This document shows positions 12,845-22,487 of a DNA stretch of 64,000 nt, piece after piece. Positions within the stretch are counted from its first letter, which is position 1. Each line of letters starts with the position of its first letter. The notes below the pieces were generated by a model, which worked only from the letters and a program-made list of their open reading frames with translations, did not search any database and was not told the origin of the DNA. Position numbers and translations under genes: made by a program. Origin of the DNA: Salticus scenicus (Eukaryota; Arthropoda; Arachnida; Araneae; Salticidae); contig OZ005648.1 in the NCBI GenBank assembly GCA_963930645.1, forward strand, positions 270,331,830 to 270,395,829, written 5' to 3'.

Positions 12845-13420
12845 TCAGTAATAGCACTGCCACTGCCACATATCGGCTGATATGCTCCCAAATTAAGTCA
12901 GGATCGTTTTCATAATGGTTATCCTGCATATCAAATTTGGTGCATTTATATGCAATAGAAGTTATAATTTAGCCTCCTATTCGAGAGCGTAATTTGCAGC
13001 ACATCATTGCCACCTGCCAGCCGATATGCACACGAATACAACCAGAAAACTGTTTCATAATGGGTTTTTTATAATCCAATTTTTGTACAATTACATGCAA
13101 TAAAGTCTGAGATATAACCTTCCCGTTAACGGTGAAAACTGCAGCACAGCAGCGCCATCTATCAGTGGATTTGCACCCAAATTCATTTAGTATAATGTTT
13201 CATAAAGACCTTCTCATATTTTGTGTTTTGTTCAGTTATATACACAACAGAACTTGAAATATAGCCCTTAAATAGAACAAATTGCAGTCTAGCAGCGTCA
13301 CCTGTTGAGTGATCTGCACCAAAAGTTGATAGGCATTAATTTATGTCAAGGTGCAACTACATATGAATTTAAATGAAATTCTGTGCACCAGTTCCTGAAC
13401 TACAGTTGTCATAAAGGTTT
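12845..13420. repeat. diverged tandem repeat, period about 146 bp
   Basis: Four related units can be anchored on a motif of the form AGCA(C/G)...GCCA(C/T)CT followed by a GAT(A/T)TGC(A/T)C block: near 12855, 12997, 13141 and 13287, i.e. spacings of about 142-148 bp. Between anchors each unit has TTTCATAA(T/A)G(G/A) and a TATATGCAATAGAA-type block. The copies are well diverged, so the array is old. No coding function is visible. Confidence 0.6.
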
Positions 13421-13948
13421 TTGAACGCGAAACATATGATGTAAAAATGACGCTTTCAAACTTTAATAGTCACTAATAGCAGCCCAAATAAAACCTTTAT
13501 ATGCAGCAGCTATTTATACTTGTGGATCTTTGGAACAGGAACCTCTTTGTATTACACATTAATGAGCAGATCTTTTCATTTATTCCACATTTAAAATTAT
13601 TAATACACATACAAAAAATACATACACATACTAATCAGCTTAAATAAGCGATATAACAACTGGTTTTAAAAATTAAAAATTTATCAATGAAAGTTCATTG
13701 AAATTTCATGTGTTATCAAATAAATTTTTAGGTCCTGAAGCAATATCCAGAATCTTAATTAATTTTATAAAAATAGTAAAGATAAAACATAAATCTGAAA
13801 TATATGAACTGATTCTACATTGTTTACAGTCTTAAGAAACGCCATACATAAAACACCATGCTTAAACAAATCTCACTTACTAGGTGAAATCATGAATGCT
13901 TCACAGTAATATTATTATTTTTCGAAGATATTATAAAAAGATTATAAG
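13421..13948. other. unassigned A+T-rich DNA
   Basis: Nothing is supported in this stretch beyond A+T-rich sequence between the tandem array and the SINE. Confidence 0.4.
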
Positions 13949-14165
13949 GGCCCTCCGTGGCCGAGTAGTTATGTCATCACACTGCTAATCGCCTTCGAGC
14001 ATAGGAGAGCGGGTTCGATTCCTGTGCTGGCCCTGGGTGTTTTTCCATTTCTTCGTATTGTAATTCTGTCATGTGCTATCTGTAATTATCTGATGAAGAT
14101 TTACAAGCAGACTATGAGTCACGTATACAAATCTGATGTATATGTTATCAATAAACAAACAAGAA
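13949..14165 (+). mobile_element. tRNA-derived SINE, family B
   Basis: The head has an RNA polymerase III A-box (TGGCCGAGTAGTT, 13958-13970) and a perfect B-box (GGTTCGATTCC, 14012-14022) at tRNA-like spacing. A non-tRNA body follows and it ends in an A-rich tail (ATAAACAAACAAG repeats). It is not a functional tRNA because the acceptor strands do not pair. Sequence differs from the SINE family found elsewhere in the window. Confidence 0.7.
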
Positions 14166-14708
14166 GATAAACAAGAAGACTAAATAAAATAAAATCTTTC
14201 AAAATATGTACATATACATTCAAAAAATTACATCGATACTTACTTCACCTGGTTTGAATTAATTGGTCCAATATTTTTTTTAAAAAAAGAAAATTTAGAT
14301 GGTATTGAATCTAGCATTAAGCAATTTCTGGTAAAAAAAACAGTTCAATTCAAACGTTCTGAATAAATTTTTGTGTATTTGCTGAGCTGGAAGTTTTCTC
14401 TTTTAATTTTAGCGAGCCATTCTTTTGTCAAATCTTTGTTATTTAAAGGTAATGAATAAAACAACACATTTTTTTTCTCGGCTGAACTATTGTTACCATA
14501 AATTAGAGGTGCACAACCTGCGGCCTACTAGTCATCAATTTATGTCCCGCGGAAGGACAGACATTTTAGCACGCATTAGTCATCAGTAGGAGAGAAAAAA
14601 AGAAAAAATATTTTCTTTATTGCATTTGCAAAACTGGCATTTAGAAAAACTTTTTGTTGCTGTTGTAGTTTGCGGGGGGTAGGTAGGGTGGGGGAATTGT
14701 TGGTTTAT
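14166..14708. other. unassigned A+T-rich DNA
   Basis: No gene is visible. The stretch ends in a G-rich run (14665-14693) just before the Penelope insertion point. Confidence 0.35.
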
Positions 14709-14720
14709 ACACACATTTCT
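14709..14720 (+). repeat. 12-bp target-site duplication, left copy
   Basis: ACACACATTTCT here recurs exactly at 17640-17651, immediately outside the Penelope inverted dimer. Penelope-like elements commonly make duplications of around this length. Part of the motif is (AC)n, so a chance match is not fully excluded. Confidence 0.65.
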
Positions 14721-14804
14721 AATCACATTAAAAACTGAGACAGATAATATACATTAAAAATATACACTTTAAAATATTAAAAACACAAAAACATAAATTT
14801 AAAC

Positions 14805-14834
14805 GTTTCGAGCCTATTACAGGCTCCTTATCAG
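14805..14834 (-). ncRNA. hammerhead-ribozyme-like motif, left Penelope copy (core altered)
   Basis: On the minus strand: CTGATAA, a 5-bp stem II (GAGCC with GGCTC, loop TGTAATA), then GAAAC. Penelope-like elements are known to carry hammerhead motifs. Here the CUGANGA box reads CTGATAA, a G-to-A change at the conserved G8 that would be expected to cripple cleavage. The right copy keeps CTGATGA. Confidence 0.55.
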
Positions 14835-14874
14835 TAAAAACATCAAGTGCAAATGAAGAGATGAACAACAGACT

Positions 14875-16334
14875 TTATGTGAGTACAACGTATTCATCAG
14901 GAACTGTGCATGCCTCATTAAGTGGAGAAAAATGTTGATTTGTGTACCAGCCCTCCAGGAAAATTCTTGAGTGATAATTTAAACAATTAGATACGATTAT
15001 TTTAGTATTGTTAAAATCAGGTAAATGGTCAGTTTCTATGGCATGTTGTACTATTTTTGAATGTATATCACGGTTATTGAAATTTGTTTTATGTTCCTTA
15101 ATTCGAGTATGAAGAGAACGGCCAGTTTGACCAATATAAACTGAACTACAAGATTTACAAGGGATATTATAAACAACACCTGTACGGGAAAAAGGGGGGA
15201 TAACAGTTTTAAAATTTGAAAGGAAATTACGAATTAGAAATTGAGGTTTATAGGAAACAGATAAATTAACAGTGCGTAAAACTTTGGCAATAGATTCAGA
15301 AATATTTTTATAGTAAGGAATAGTAACAAACGATTTAGGTGAATTAGATGAATTAGTTTTATGATTATCCTTATTAAAATCATACTCTTTTAATTTTCTT
15401 TTAAGCCAGCGAGAGGGATAAAAGTATCAGAAGATGAACGCTCAATTAAAATATCTAAGAAAGGGAGTTTATTATCTTTTTCTTGTTCTAAGGTAAACTG
15501 AATTGAAGGATTAACGGAATTAGCATATTTAAGAATATCAGAAACATAATGATTATCAGTGATTATAAAAACATCGTCCACATATCTACGCCAAAAATAA
15601 ATTTTTTTATGTAAATGAGAATTAATTTGATTTTCAATAAACTGCATGACTATTTCTGCAACTCTAACTGAAATGGGGAAGCCCATAGCAGTGCCATTAA
15701 TTTGTTGGTAATAAGAATTGTTAAAACTAAAACAGTTGGAAGTTAGACAAAAAGAAATAAGTTCAATTAAAGTATCAGTATCTAAATAATTGTTGAAAGA
15801 AATGTTATCGCAAGATTTTCGAATAATATCACAAGCATAAGGGATAGGGATAGATGTGAACAGAGAAACAACATCAAGTGAAATCATTAAACTATCAGAG
15901 GGAACATTACTTTGTTTTAAATCATCAAGAAAGCTATAAGCAGAAAGTATACTAAACTGGGAATTCAATGTAAAAGGTTTAAGATAATCAGACAGAAAAC
16001 GAGATAAATTATACAGTGGGGATTTAGAATAATCTATTATTGGACGAAGAGGAGAATCTGGTTTATGTATCTTTGGTAAGCCATAGAAAATAGGTGCTGA
16101 ACCGGAGTAACATCTCAAAGTTTTAGCTGTAGAAGAGTCAAATAAATCAAGTTTTTCGAATTTACTAATTAAACTGTTCAGTTTTCTCTGGATGGCAGGG
16201 GTATTATCTTTATTTAGCAGTTTATATGTAGAATTATCATTTAATAAAGTTAAAGCTTTCCTCTCATAATCATGCCTATCCAGAATAACTGTAACACGGC
16301 CTTGATCTGCACGAGTAACAACAATTGAAGGATC
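14875..16334 (-). pseudogene. Penelope-like reverse transcriptase with GIY-YIG endonuclease (minus copy)
   Basis: The product of the family copies RNA into DNA at chromosomal breaks. The frame opens near 16334 with a V-x-T-R-A-D-x-G block typical of Penelope RT, then the YGLPKIHK block, DVVSLFTSIP, MGFPIS (normally MGSP, here mutated), and the catalytic YVDD at 15573-15584. After LAGLKEN the frame meets a stop at about 15390; a second frame resumes with WLKRKLKEYDF and carries the GIY-YIG domain (GVVYNIPC, VYIGQTGR) to a stop at 14875. The usual RT thumb segment (the YRKPT...DRYL region and what follows) is missing. The 5' end is truncated. Dead as it stands. Confidence 0.85.
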
Positions 16335-16336
16335 AC

Positions 16337-17430
16337 TTGAATTCCCAGTTTAGTATACTTTCTGCTTATAGCTTTCTTGATGATTTAAAACAAAGTAATG
16401 TTCCCTCTGATAGTTTAATGATTTCACTTGATGTTGTTCCTCTGTTCACATCTATCCCTATCCCTTATGCTTGTGATATTATTCGAAAATCTTGCGATAA
16501 CATTTCTTTCAACAATTATTTAGATACTGATACTTTAATTGAACTTATTTCTTTTTGTCTAACTTCCAACTGTTTTAGTTTTAACAATTCTTATTACCAA
16601 CAAATTAATGGCACTGCTATGGGCTCCCCCATTTCAGTTAGAGTTGCAGAAATAGTCATGCAGTTTATTGAAAATCAAATTAATTCTCATTTACATAAAA
16701 AAATTTATTTTTGGCGTAGATATGTGGACGATGTTTTTATAATCACTGATAATCATTATGTTTCTGATATTCTTAAATATGCTAATTCCGTTAATCCTTC
16801 AATTCAGTTTACCTTAGAACAAGAAAAAGATAATAAACTCCCTTTCTTAGATATTTTAATTGAGCGTTCATCTTCTGATACTTTTATCCCTCTTGCTGGC
16901 TTAAAAGAAAATTAAAAGAGTATGATTTTAATAAGGATAATCATAAAACTAATTCATCTAATTCACCTAAATCGTTTGTTACTATTCCTTACTATAAAAA
17001 TATTTCTGAATCTATTGCCAAAGTTTTACGCACTGTTAATTTATCTGTTTCCTATAAACCTCAATTTCTAATTCGTAATTTCCTTTCAAATTTTAAAACT
17101 GTTATCCCCCCTTTTTCCCGTACAGGTGTTGTTTATAATATCCCTTGTAAATCTTGTAGTTCAGTTTATATTGGTCAAACTGGCCGTTCTCTTCATACTC
17201 GAATTAAGGAACATAAAACAAATTTCAATAACCGTGATATACATTCAAAAATAGTACAACATGCCATAGAAACTGACCATTTACCTGATTTTAACAATAC
17301 TAAAATAATCGTATCTAATTGTTTAAATTATCACTCAAGAATTTTCCTGGAGGGCTGGTACACAAATCAACATTTTTCTCCACTTAATGAGGCATGCACA
17401 GTTCCTGATGAATACGTTGTACTCACATAA
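16337..17430 (+). pseudogene. Penelope-like reverse transcriptase with GIY-YIG endonuclease (plus copy, 5'-truncated)
   Basis: Mirror copy of the minus-strand pseudogene, starting mid-RT at the inverted-repeat junction (LNSQFS). It has DVVPLFTSIP (S changed to P compared with the other copy), the normal MGSPIS, and YVDD at 16721-16732. It stops at 16913-16915 and the coding sense continues in another frame (WLKRKLKEYDF). The endonuclease domain has YIGQTGR at 17167-17187 and a terminal TAA at 17428-17430. It lacks the same thumb segment as its partner, so both descend from one already-deleted template. Not functional. Confidence 0.85.
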
Positions 17431-17470
17431 AGTCTGTTGTTCATCTCTTCATTTGCACTTGATGTTTTTA

Positions 17471-17515
17471 CTGATGAGGAGCCTGTAATAGGCTCGAAAC
17501 ATTTAAATTTATGTT
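17471..17515 (+). ncRNA. hammerhead-ribozyme-like motif at Penelope 3' end (core intact)
   Basis: CTGATGA (17471-17477), stem II GAGCC/GGCTC with loop TGTAATA (17479-17495), then GAAAC (17496-17500). A short stem III can form between CAT (17500-17502) and ATG (17511-17513), followed by TT, so cleavage would be predicted after 17515. All core residues are present. I do not see a convincing stem I in the flanks, so self-cleavage is uncertain. Hammerheads in Penelope-like elements are established; this assignment is by motif. Confidence 0.6.
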
Positions 17516-17639
17516 TTTGTGTTTTTAATATTTTAAAGTGTATATTTTTAATGTATATTATCTGTCTCAGTTTTCAATGTGATTAAAATATAATTTTACT
17601 ACGAGACGTAATGATTTTTAAATATTTAAAAAAAAAAAC

Positions 17640-17651
17640 ACACACATTTCT
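17640..17651 (+). repeat. 12-bp target-site duplication, right copy
   Basis: Exact repeat of 14709-14720 (ACACACATTTCT), directly after the A-rich end of the Penelope structure. Confidence 0.65.
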
Positions 17652-18077
17652 GTTTGAGAGCTAAGTTTTCCATTCAATTTCTCAATAATGTAACCCACAG
17701 TATGTTCCTTCACTTTATTGGAAAAATCATTGAATAATCTATTGGTAAGTGATCTTTATCTACCTGAGAAGATTAAAAACTGAAAAATGTAACAATTAGT
17801 AAGTAAAAGCTCCCCCCCCCCTTTTTTTTTTAAATCTTTCTCTTATGTGTGTTAAAATTAATGATGAAAAACATAAATTTATAATAGTACTTTCTATTAA
17901 AAAACTTCAAATGTGCAGTTAGTCGAATTTATTTCTGTCCGGAGACATAAAACAGAAATACAAGTCCGGTGGGTTCTTATTTTGTAAAACTGATAAAATC
18001 GCCAACCGTGATAATGGTGGCCATCATTTATGATTTATGAAGTTGCAAACAGAAATGGGGCAGCGGCTAAAAGAATC
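17652..18077. other. A+T-rich DNA between two insertions
   Basis: No gene is seen. Includes a C/T homopolymer junction at 17812-17831. Confidence 0.35.
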
Positions 18078-18134
18078 TGTAGATACAGGGGCGTAGCGTT
18101 AGGGGGGGGAGTCTCCCCCCCCCCAATGTTTTAA

Positions 18135-19160
18135 AAAATAGGGCGGCATATTGAAGTTTCTGGGGGCGCTGTTTTGCGACTTAAAGTTCATTTGAAAGTG
18201 GATCATAATTTTGTTAATTTATCATTAGTTACCGAAATCACTTAAGAATTTTATGTATCACAAGCTGACCAACTGGTTCACCGACCAGCAAAAAAAGTTT
18301 GCGTTAAAATGTCTGACTGTAGCAAACTCTTGTTTGGTGGCGCCTGCGGCGCCCTCTAAACTAATTAGACGCCTAAAACAGCCTGTTTTCCTACCGTGCA
18401 AACTACCCTTGAAAATTCTCATCGTATTCATGACACTTAAAAAATCTGATCATAACAAATTCCTGTTTGGGGGCGCATACGGCATGATTTCCCGTTTTGT
18501 TCACTTACAATAGCCTGTTCGCTTACCGTACAAAAGACTGTTGAAAATTCTAATCGTATTCGGGACCCTTTAAGAATACGTTAGTGGTAAGCTCCAGCTG
18601 AGCTGCACCCTTCCCTGTTCAGGCACCTACAAAGGCATAATGAGATTTCTGGGGGGGGGGGGGGGGCTGTTTTGCGCCTTGAAGTTCATTTGAAAGTGGT
18701 TCATAATTTTGTTGATTATCATTAGTTACCAAAAACACTTAAGATTTTCATGCATCAGAAGCTGCCTTCGGCGACCAACTGGTTCATCGACCAGCAAAAA
18801 AGTTTGCATTAAAATGTCTGACTGTAGCAAACTCCCATTAGGTGACGCCCTCGTAACTAATTAGATGCCAAAAACAGCCTTTTTAAATGTGTATAATAAC
18901 CTATTTTCCTACTGTGCAAACAATCTTTGAAAATTCCCTTCGCTTTCATAACTCTTAAAAAAGTCTGATCATAACAAATTCCTGTTTGGGGGCGCCTACG
19001 GCATGATTTCCCATTTCAAACACTTACAATAGTCTGTTCACTTACCGTGCAAAAGACTGTTGAAAATTTTGATTGTATTCAGGACCCTTTAAGAATAAGT
19101 TAGCAGCAAACTCCAGCTGAGTGGCGCCCTTCCCTGTTCAGGCACCTACAACAGCATGTT
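18135..19160 (+). repeat. two tandem units of about 505-520 bp inside the hAT element
   Basis: Unit 1 (about 18135-18640) and unit 2 (about 18641-19160) share ordered blocks: CTGTTTTGCG, AAGTTCATTTGAAAGTGG, TCTGACTGTAGCAAACTC (18313 and 18818), GGCATGATTTCCC and GACCCTTTAAGAATA. Spacing of matching anchors is about 505-520 bp. A weaker third partial unit may extend to about 19260. The GGCGCC-rich patches are unusual for this A+T-rich window. No coding sense is seen. Confidence 0.7.
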
Positions 19161-19790
19161 TGTTTACCATGCAACGACCCTTGAAAGTTCTGACCTTAGC
19201 AAATTCGCGCTCTGTAGCAACTGCGGCGTTCTTCTCCCATTTCACATACTTACAACTGACTCGTAAGTATGCACAATCGCTTTCTCTCCTCCATAAACTT
19301 AAAATTACGATTTTTCAAGACCTTAGCTCGAAAAAAAAAAGCAGTTCATTGTACGTTATGGCTATTGCATAAAAACAAAATTAGATGAGGTTTGATTTGG
19401 TTATAACGATTTCTCACTAACAATTTTTGTTTCTGAGTGATCCTTTAAGCAAATTTTTTATTTTAGTTTCATCGCTTACGGGTTTTGAAATATTTATAAG
19501 TCTATAGAATTCAACTAGTGTTTCTTCACATGAAATAGCGCGAGGAAGCTGATTTAACGTCGCATTAATAGGCATATATTGGATAATTATCGACGGTTTG
19601 GGATTAACGCCCCAGTAGCGGTCCGAAGACAAGCCATCACAATTTTTATCTTCTGCGGAAGGGATGGCTCCCCCGCTTCAGTATCCCCAGACGTATTATT
19701 TGCACGGAGCATGGAGGATATTGCAGCCACGACAGAGTTTACGTGCACCAGAGGAGACTGACTTTCATGATGGTCTTATATTGGCTCGAT
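19161..19790. other. hAT-element interior, unassigned
   Basis: More G+C than the surroundings (for example 19640-19760), but every open frame is short and overlapping. I see no domain in any of them. It may be a degraded interior of the element. Confidence 0.3.
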
Positions 19791-20030
19791 TATTGAATCC
19801 GCAATCTTTCTGTAAAGCTGGTAGATGTGAGGTGCCGGGTACGATCCCAGTTCTCGCTTGTCGGCCTAGCCGTTCAGAATTTTCCATGGTTTTCTCCGAA
19901 ACTTGCGTAAATACGGGCTAGGAACGCTTAGAAAGACCTCCACAGAAAGCACACTCCCTCAGGCCTAGGACCCTAGAGCAATCAATTGGCCTTTTTCCCA
20001 AACACCGACACCAACACCTAAGATATAAAT
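19790..20030 (+). mobile_element. tRNA-derived SINE family A, copy with decayed head
   Basis: AGCTGGTAGATGTGAGGT, a B-box variant (GGGTACGATCCC) and then the family body: CGGCCTAGCCGTTCAGAATT, TTTTCTCCGAAACTTGCGTA, a TTAGAAAGACC block and the 3' AATTGGCC. It ends in a CCAACAC-type tail. The A-box part is lost or mutated. It sits inside the hAT element. Confidence 0.7.
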
Positions 20031-20282
20031 TTCTGTAGAAAAAAGATTTAATTTTGGACAACGGGACTTTTTTTTTAGTTTGTTCTTCCACATAAAGACA
20101 TGCGGTAATTGTGTCGAAAAGAAAAACGTTTTTTAATTGGTTTAAATATATAAAATAACAATAATAAATAAACTATATACTGCTTTCCCTCCCCCCCCTT
20201 AAGAGTGAACAATACCTAATTTCATAATAAGAAAACACCACAGAACTGGTGTTTGAAAGCAATAATTACAAAACTTTGAATA

Positions 20283-21570
20283 AACACTATAAAATGCAAT
20301 AAACTTGCAATAATTGTTTCGGGTCGAAAAAACACATGATCCTTCGTCAGGCGAAAAAAGTTGGCACAAGTGCTGCAGTCAAAGTGGCAACGCACAAAAC
20401 CGTTTTAAGTGAACAGCAAAAATACATACAGATGAATGTAAACATAAATACTGGTGTGAGGAGAATAGTGCTGACTCTAAAATAAAAGGGCGGCCGGGGG
20501 GAAATAAAAAGAAAAGGGGCATAATTTGCAGTGTTCTATGTTATGATTTTTGTACGTAACAAAAGTAAGTTACTAATTTTCCTTGTATATATATATATAG
20601 GCTGTATGCATTTGTTATTCCAGGAATGCTGCAGAATTATTGCTAAGAAAGTTTAAAAGTCAGGGGGAAAAAATCTAAAGGCCTCTAAACATTTAAAATG
20701 TTAGAAAAGGCTACTTGGTACCAAAATGTTTTTAAAAGGGCCGCCAGTTGCAAAAATATGTTGAAAAAGGGCTACAGGGTGCTAAAAAATGTTTAAAAGG
20801 GCACCCTGCCAAATTAGCCTAGAGTCAGCATTACAGAATTATGAAATAAAAGAAAAAATAAATTAATTAATTAAATTAAAAAAATGTAACAAAATCTAAA
20901 AATTTAAAAAATATCAAAATTAACCGAAAATCGAACTTATGTGAGAAATTTCATAGCATCAGACAAGAACGGAGTGGAACAAATATCATTAACAAGATTT
21001 TTCGAATTTTTAAATATGTAAAAAACTTCATGGATATTCAAATGGGAAGAGAAGACAGGAGATGAAATTATGTTAGTTTTAGAAAAATCAAAACGATGGC
21101 CATGAACCCAGCAGTGGGAAGCAATGGAAGATTTAGAGATATCTTCATTACGAACATTTTGACAGTGCTCATTTATTCTATATTGCAAACGCCTTTTAGT
21201 TTGATCAATATAAACTAAATTGTATGACGAATATAGGACTAAATAAATGCCAGAACGGTTTTCAGTAGGAATGGGATCTTTAAGAGAAGATAATTGAATT
21301 TTGTTGACGGGTTTCTAAATGACTTTAAAACCAAATGGTGAGAGAATTTTAGAAATTTTAAAAGAAAGTAATAAATAAAAAGGTAAAACAACTGGAATGA
21401 GACTGTGATCGTTCAATTTGGTATCAGAACGTTTAGGATTCTTGAATTTATATAAAGCTTTATTATTAATAGAGGGATTATAGCCTCGAGAAAGAGCAAG
21501 AGATTTCAAGAAGTAATTAATTTCTTTCGAAAGACTAGACGGATCAGAACAAATGTGTAAGGCTTATGTC
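20283..21570 (-). pseudogene. Penelope-like element 3' fragment with GIY-YIG domain
   Basis: On the minus strand, three adjoining pieces of a Penelope-like C-terminus can be read: a linker containing SRGYNPS...ALYKFKNP (21315-21509), FYLLLSFKISKILSPFGFKV, then YSSYNLVYIDQTKRRLQYRI leading into a frame ending LSDAMKFLT (20937-21188). VYIDQT corresponds to the GIY-YIG VYIGQT with the glycine replaced. Stops and frame changes separate the pieces. The 5' reverse-transcriptase part is absent. The 3' non-coding end at 20283-20400 carries a hammerhead-like motif. This is a different subfamily from the 14.7-17.6 kb element. Confidence 0.75.
20316..20350 (-). ncRNA. degenerate hammerhead-like motif of the Penelope fragment
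   Basis: Minus strand: CTGACGA (position 7 of the core is variable), a possible stem II pairing GGATC with GACCC with one mismatch, then GAAAC. A stem III is not clear. It occupies the same 3' position as in the dimeric Penelope element, which supports homology more than activity. Confidence 0.4.
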
Positions 21571-21620
21571 TTTCTTACTCATTTTCCAAAAATTGATAAA
21601 TTTTTAATATTTCATTTTGC

Positions 21621-21657
<37 letters not shown>

Positions 21658-22098
21658 AAGAAAGAGAAAAATGCACATATTGATTCAGATTTTTGAACTT
21701 AGAATTACATTAAAAATAAAAATAAATAAATAAATAAACGATTGTAAATTTTCTTAATGTGAAAACAGAATTTAAATATACATTATGTAATGAGTAATCA
21801 TGAAATCAAACTTTCCCACAGAGTAACTGTCGGCGAGATTAGGTATTGTCCACTCTAAAAATATAAAGTTGCTTTCCTTAGCAACAGTTACTATTTTCAT
21901 TTCTTAAAATTTATTTTGAAAGTTTTATGTTTTACCTGAATTATAATGTAATATCTTTTTAATTTGTTGAAAAAGGGGGGAAAAAATCTTTTTCAATTGT
22001 TCTACTTTGTCTCAAACCAATACTCTGGTTGTCCTAAGAAAGGTATTTTTGCTTAGTCTCATACGAGAATATATATATGTATATATTTCTGCAAAGCA
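21571..22098. other. hAT-element interior, A+T-rich
   Basis: Holds a poly(A) run at 21627-21655 that continues into a (AAAG)n-like tract. No gene is visible. Confidence 0.35.
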
Positions 22099-22206
22099 CA
22101 TTAACCATACCTTTCGAACGATACTACTTGTAAGCACTTCCTTTTATTGAAAGTAGGCTAAAAATGTAAGAGAAATTTCATGTCTGCGTATTAATATATA
22201 GATTCG
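22099..22206 (-). repeat. Helitron-like 5' end fragment, shared with 58512-58617
   Basis: The block running TTAACCATACCTTTCGAACG ... TTTCATGTCTGCGTATTAA, ending TATATAGAT, recurs at 58512-58617. Read on the minus strand it starts ATCTATATATTAATACGCA, which resembles the TC + TATA-rich 5' ends of arthropod Helitrons. No matching 3' end was identified. Confidence 0.4.
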
Positions 22207-22487
22207 CTGAAAAAATTTAGAATGCTCCAAAGATGTATTAAAAAAAAAAAAAGCTGCTAAATGGGGGGGGGAAAGCTTTTTTTTTTCTTGGCATATTTTA
22301 GGAATATGCCCCGAAGGAGAGGGGGGGGCACGTATTAACCGACGAGAGGGCCTGTGCCCTCGATCCCAAAGATGGCAACACTCTTGAAAGTATGTGGGTG
22401 GCATTTTCAGATGAGGAATACGAAAGGGCGCCAAACGTCGGGTCTAACCCCCCAATCAATTTTTCACGCTACGCCCCTGTGTAGATA

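Larger units (their letters stand above)
14721..17639. mobile_element. Penelope-like retroelement inverted dimer
   Basis: Two copies of one Penelope-like element are joined head to head. The left arm (14721-15968, minus) and right arm (16337-17584, plus) are both exactly 1248 bp and nearly identical; I noticed only a handful of substitutions and no length change. The 368-bp spacer (15969-16336) is the extra 5' part of the minus copy's reverse-transcriptase frame. The right copy has 55 further bases ending in an A-rich run. A 12-bp direct repeat flanks the whole structure and not the individual copies, suggesting insertion as one unit. Confidence 0.85.
18086..22479. mobile_element. 4.4-kb hAT-type element with perfect 8-bp target duplication
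   Basis: The left end is CAGGGGCGTAGCG and the right end is its inverse, CGCTACGCCCCTG. The eight bases TGTAGATA lie directly outside both ends (18078-18085 and 22480-22487). CAG-starting ends, a GGCGTAGC motif and an 8-bp duplication are the signature of hAT transposons. No hAT transposase frame is visible inside. Instead the interior holds two tandem copies of a repeat, a SINE and a Penelope fragment, so it is a non-autonomous element that has been enlarged by nested insertions. Confidence 0.8.

Noticed and set aside
14085..14105. CTGATGA next to the family B SINE as a hammerhead
   Set aside because: No following stem II and GAAA; a chance match.
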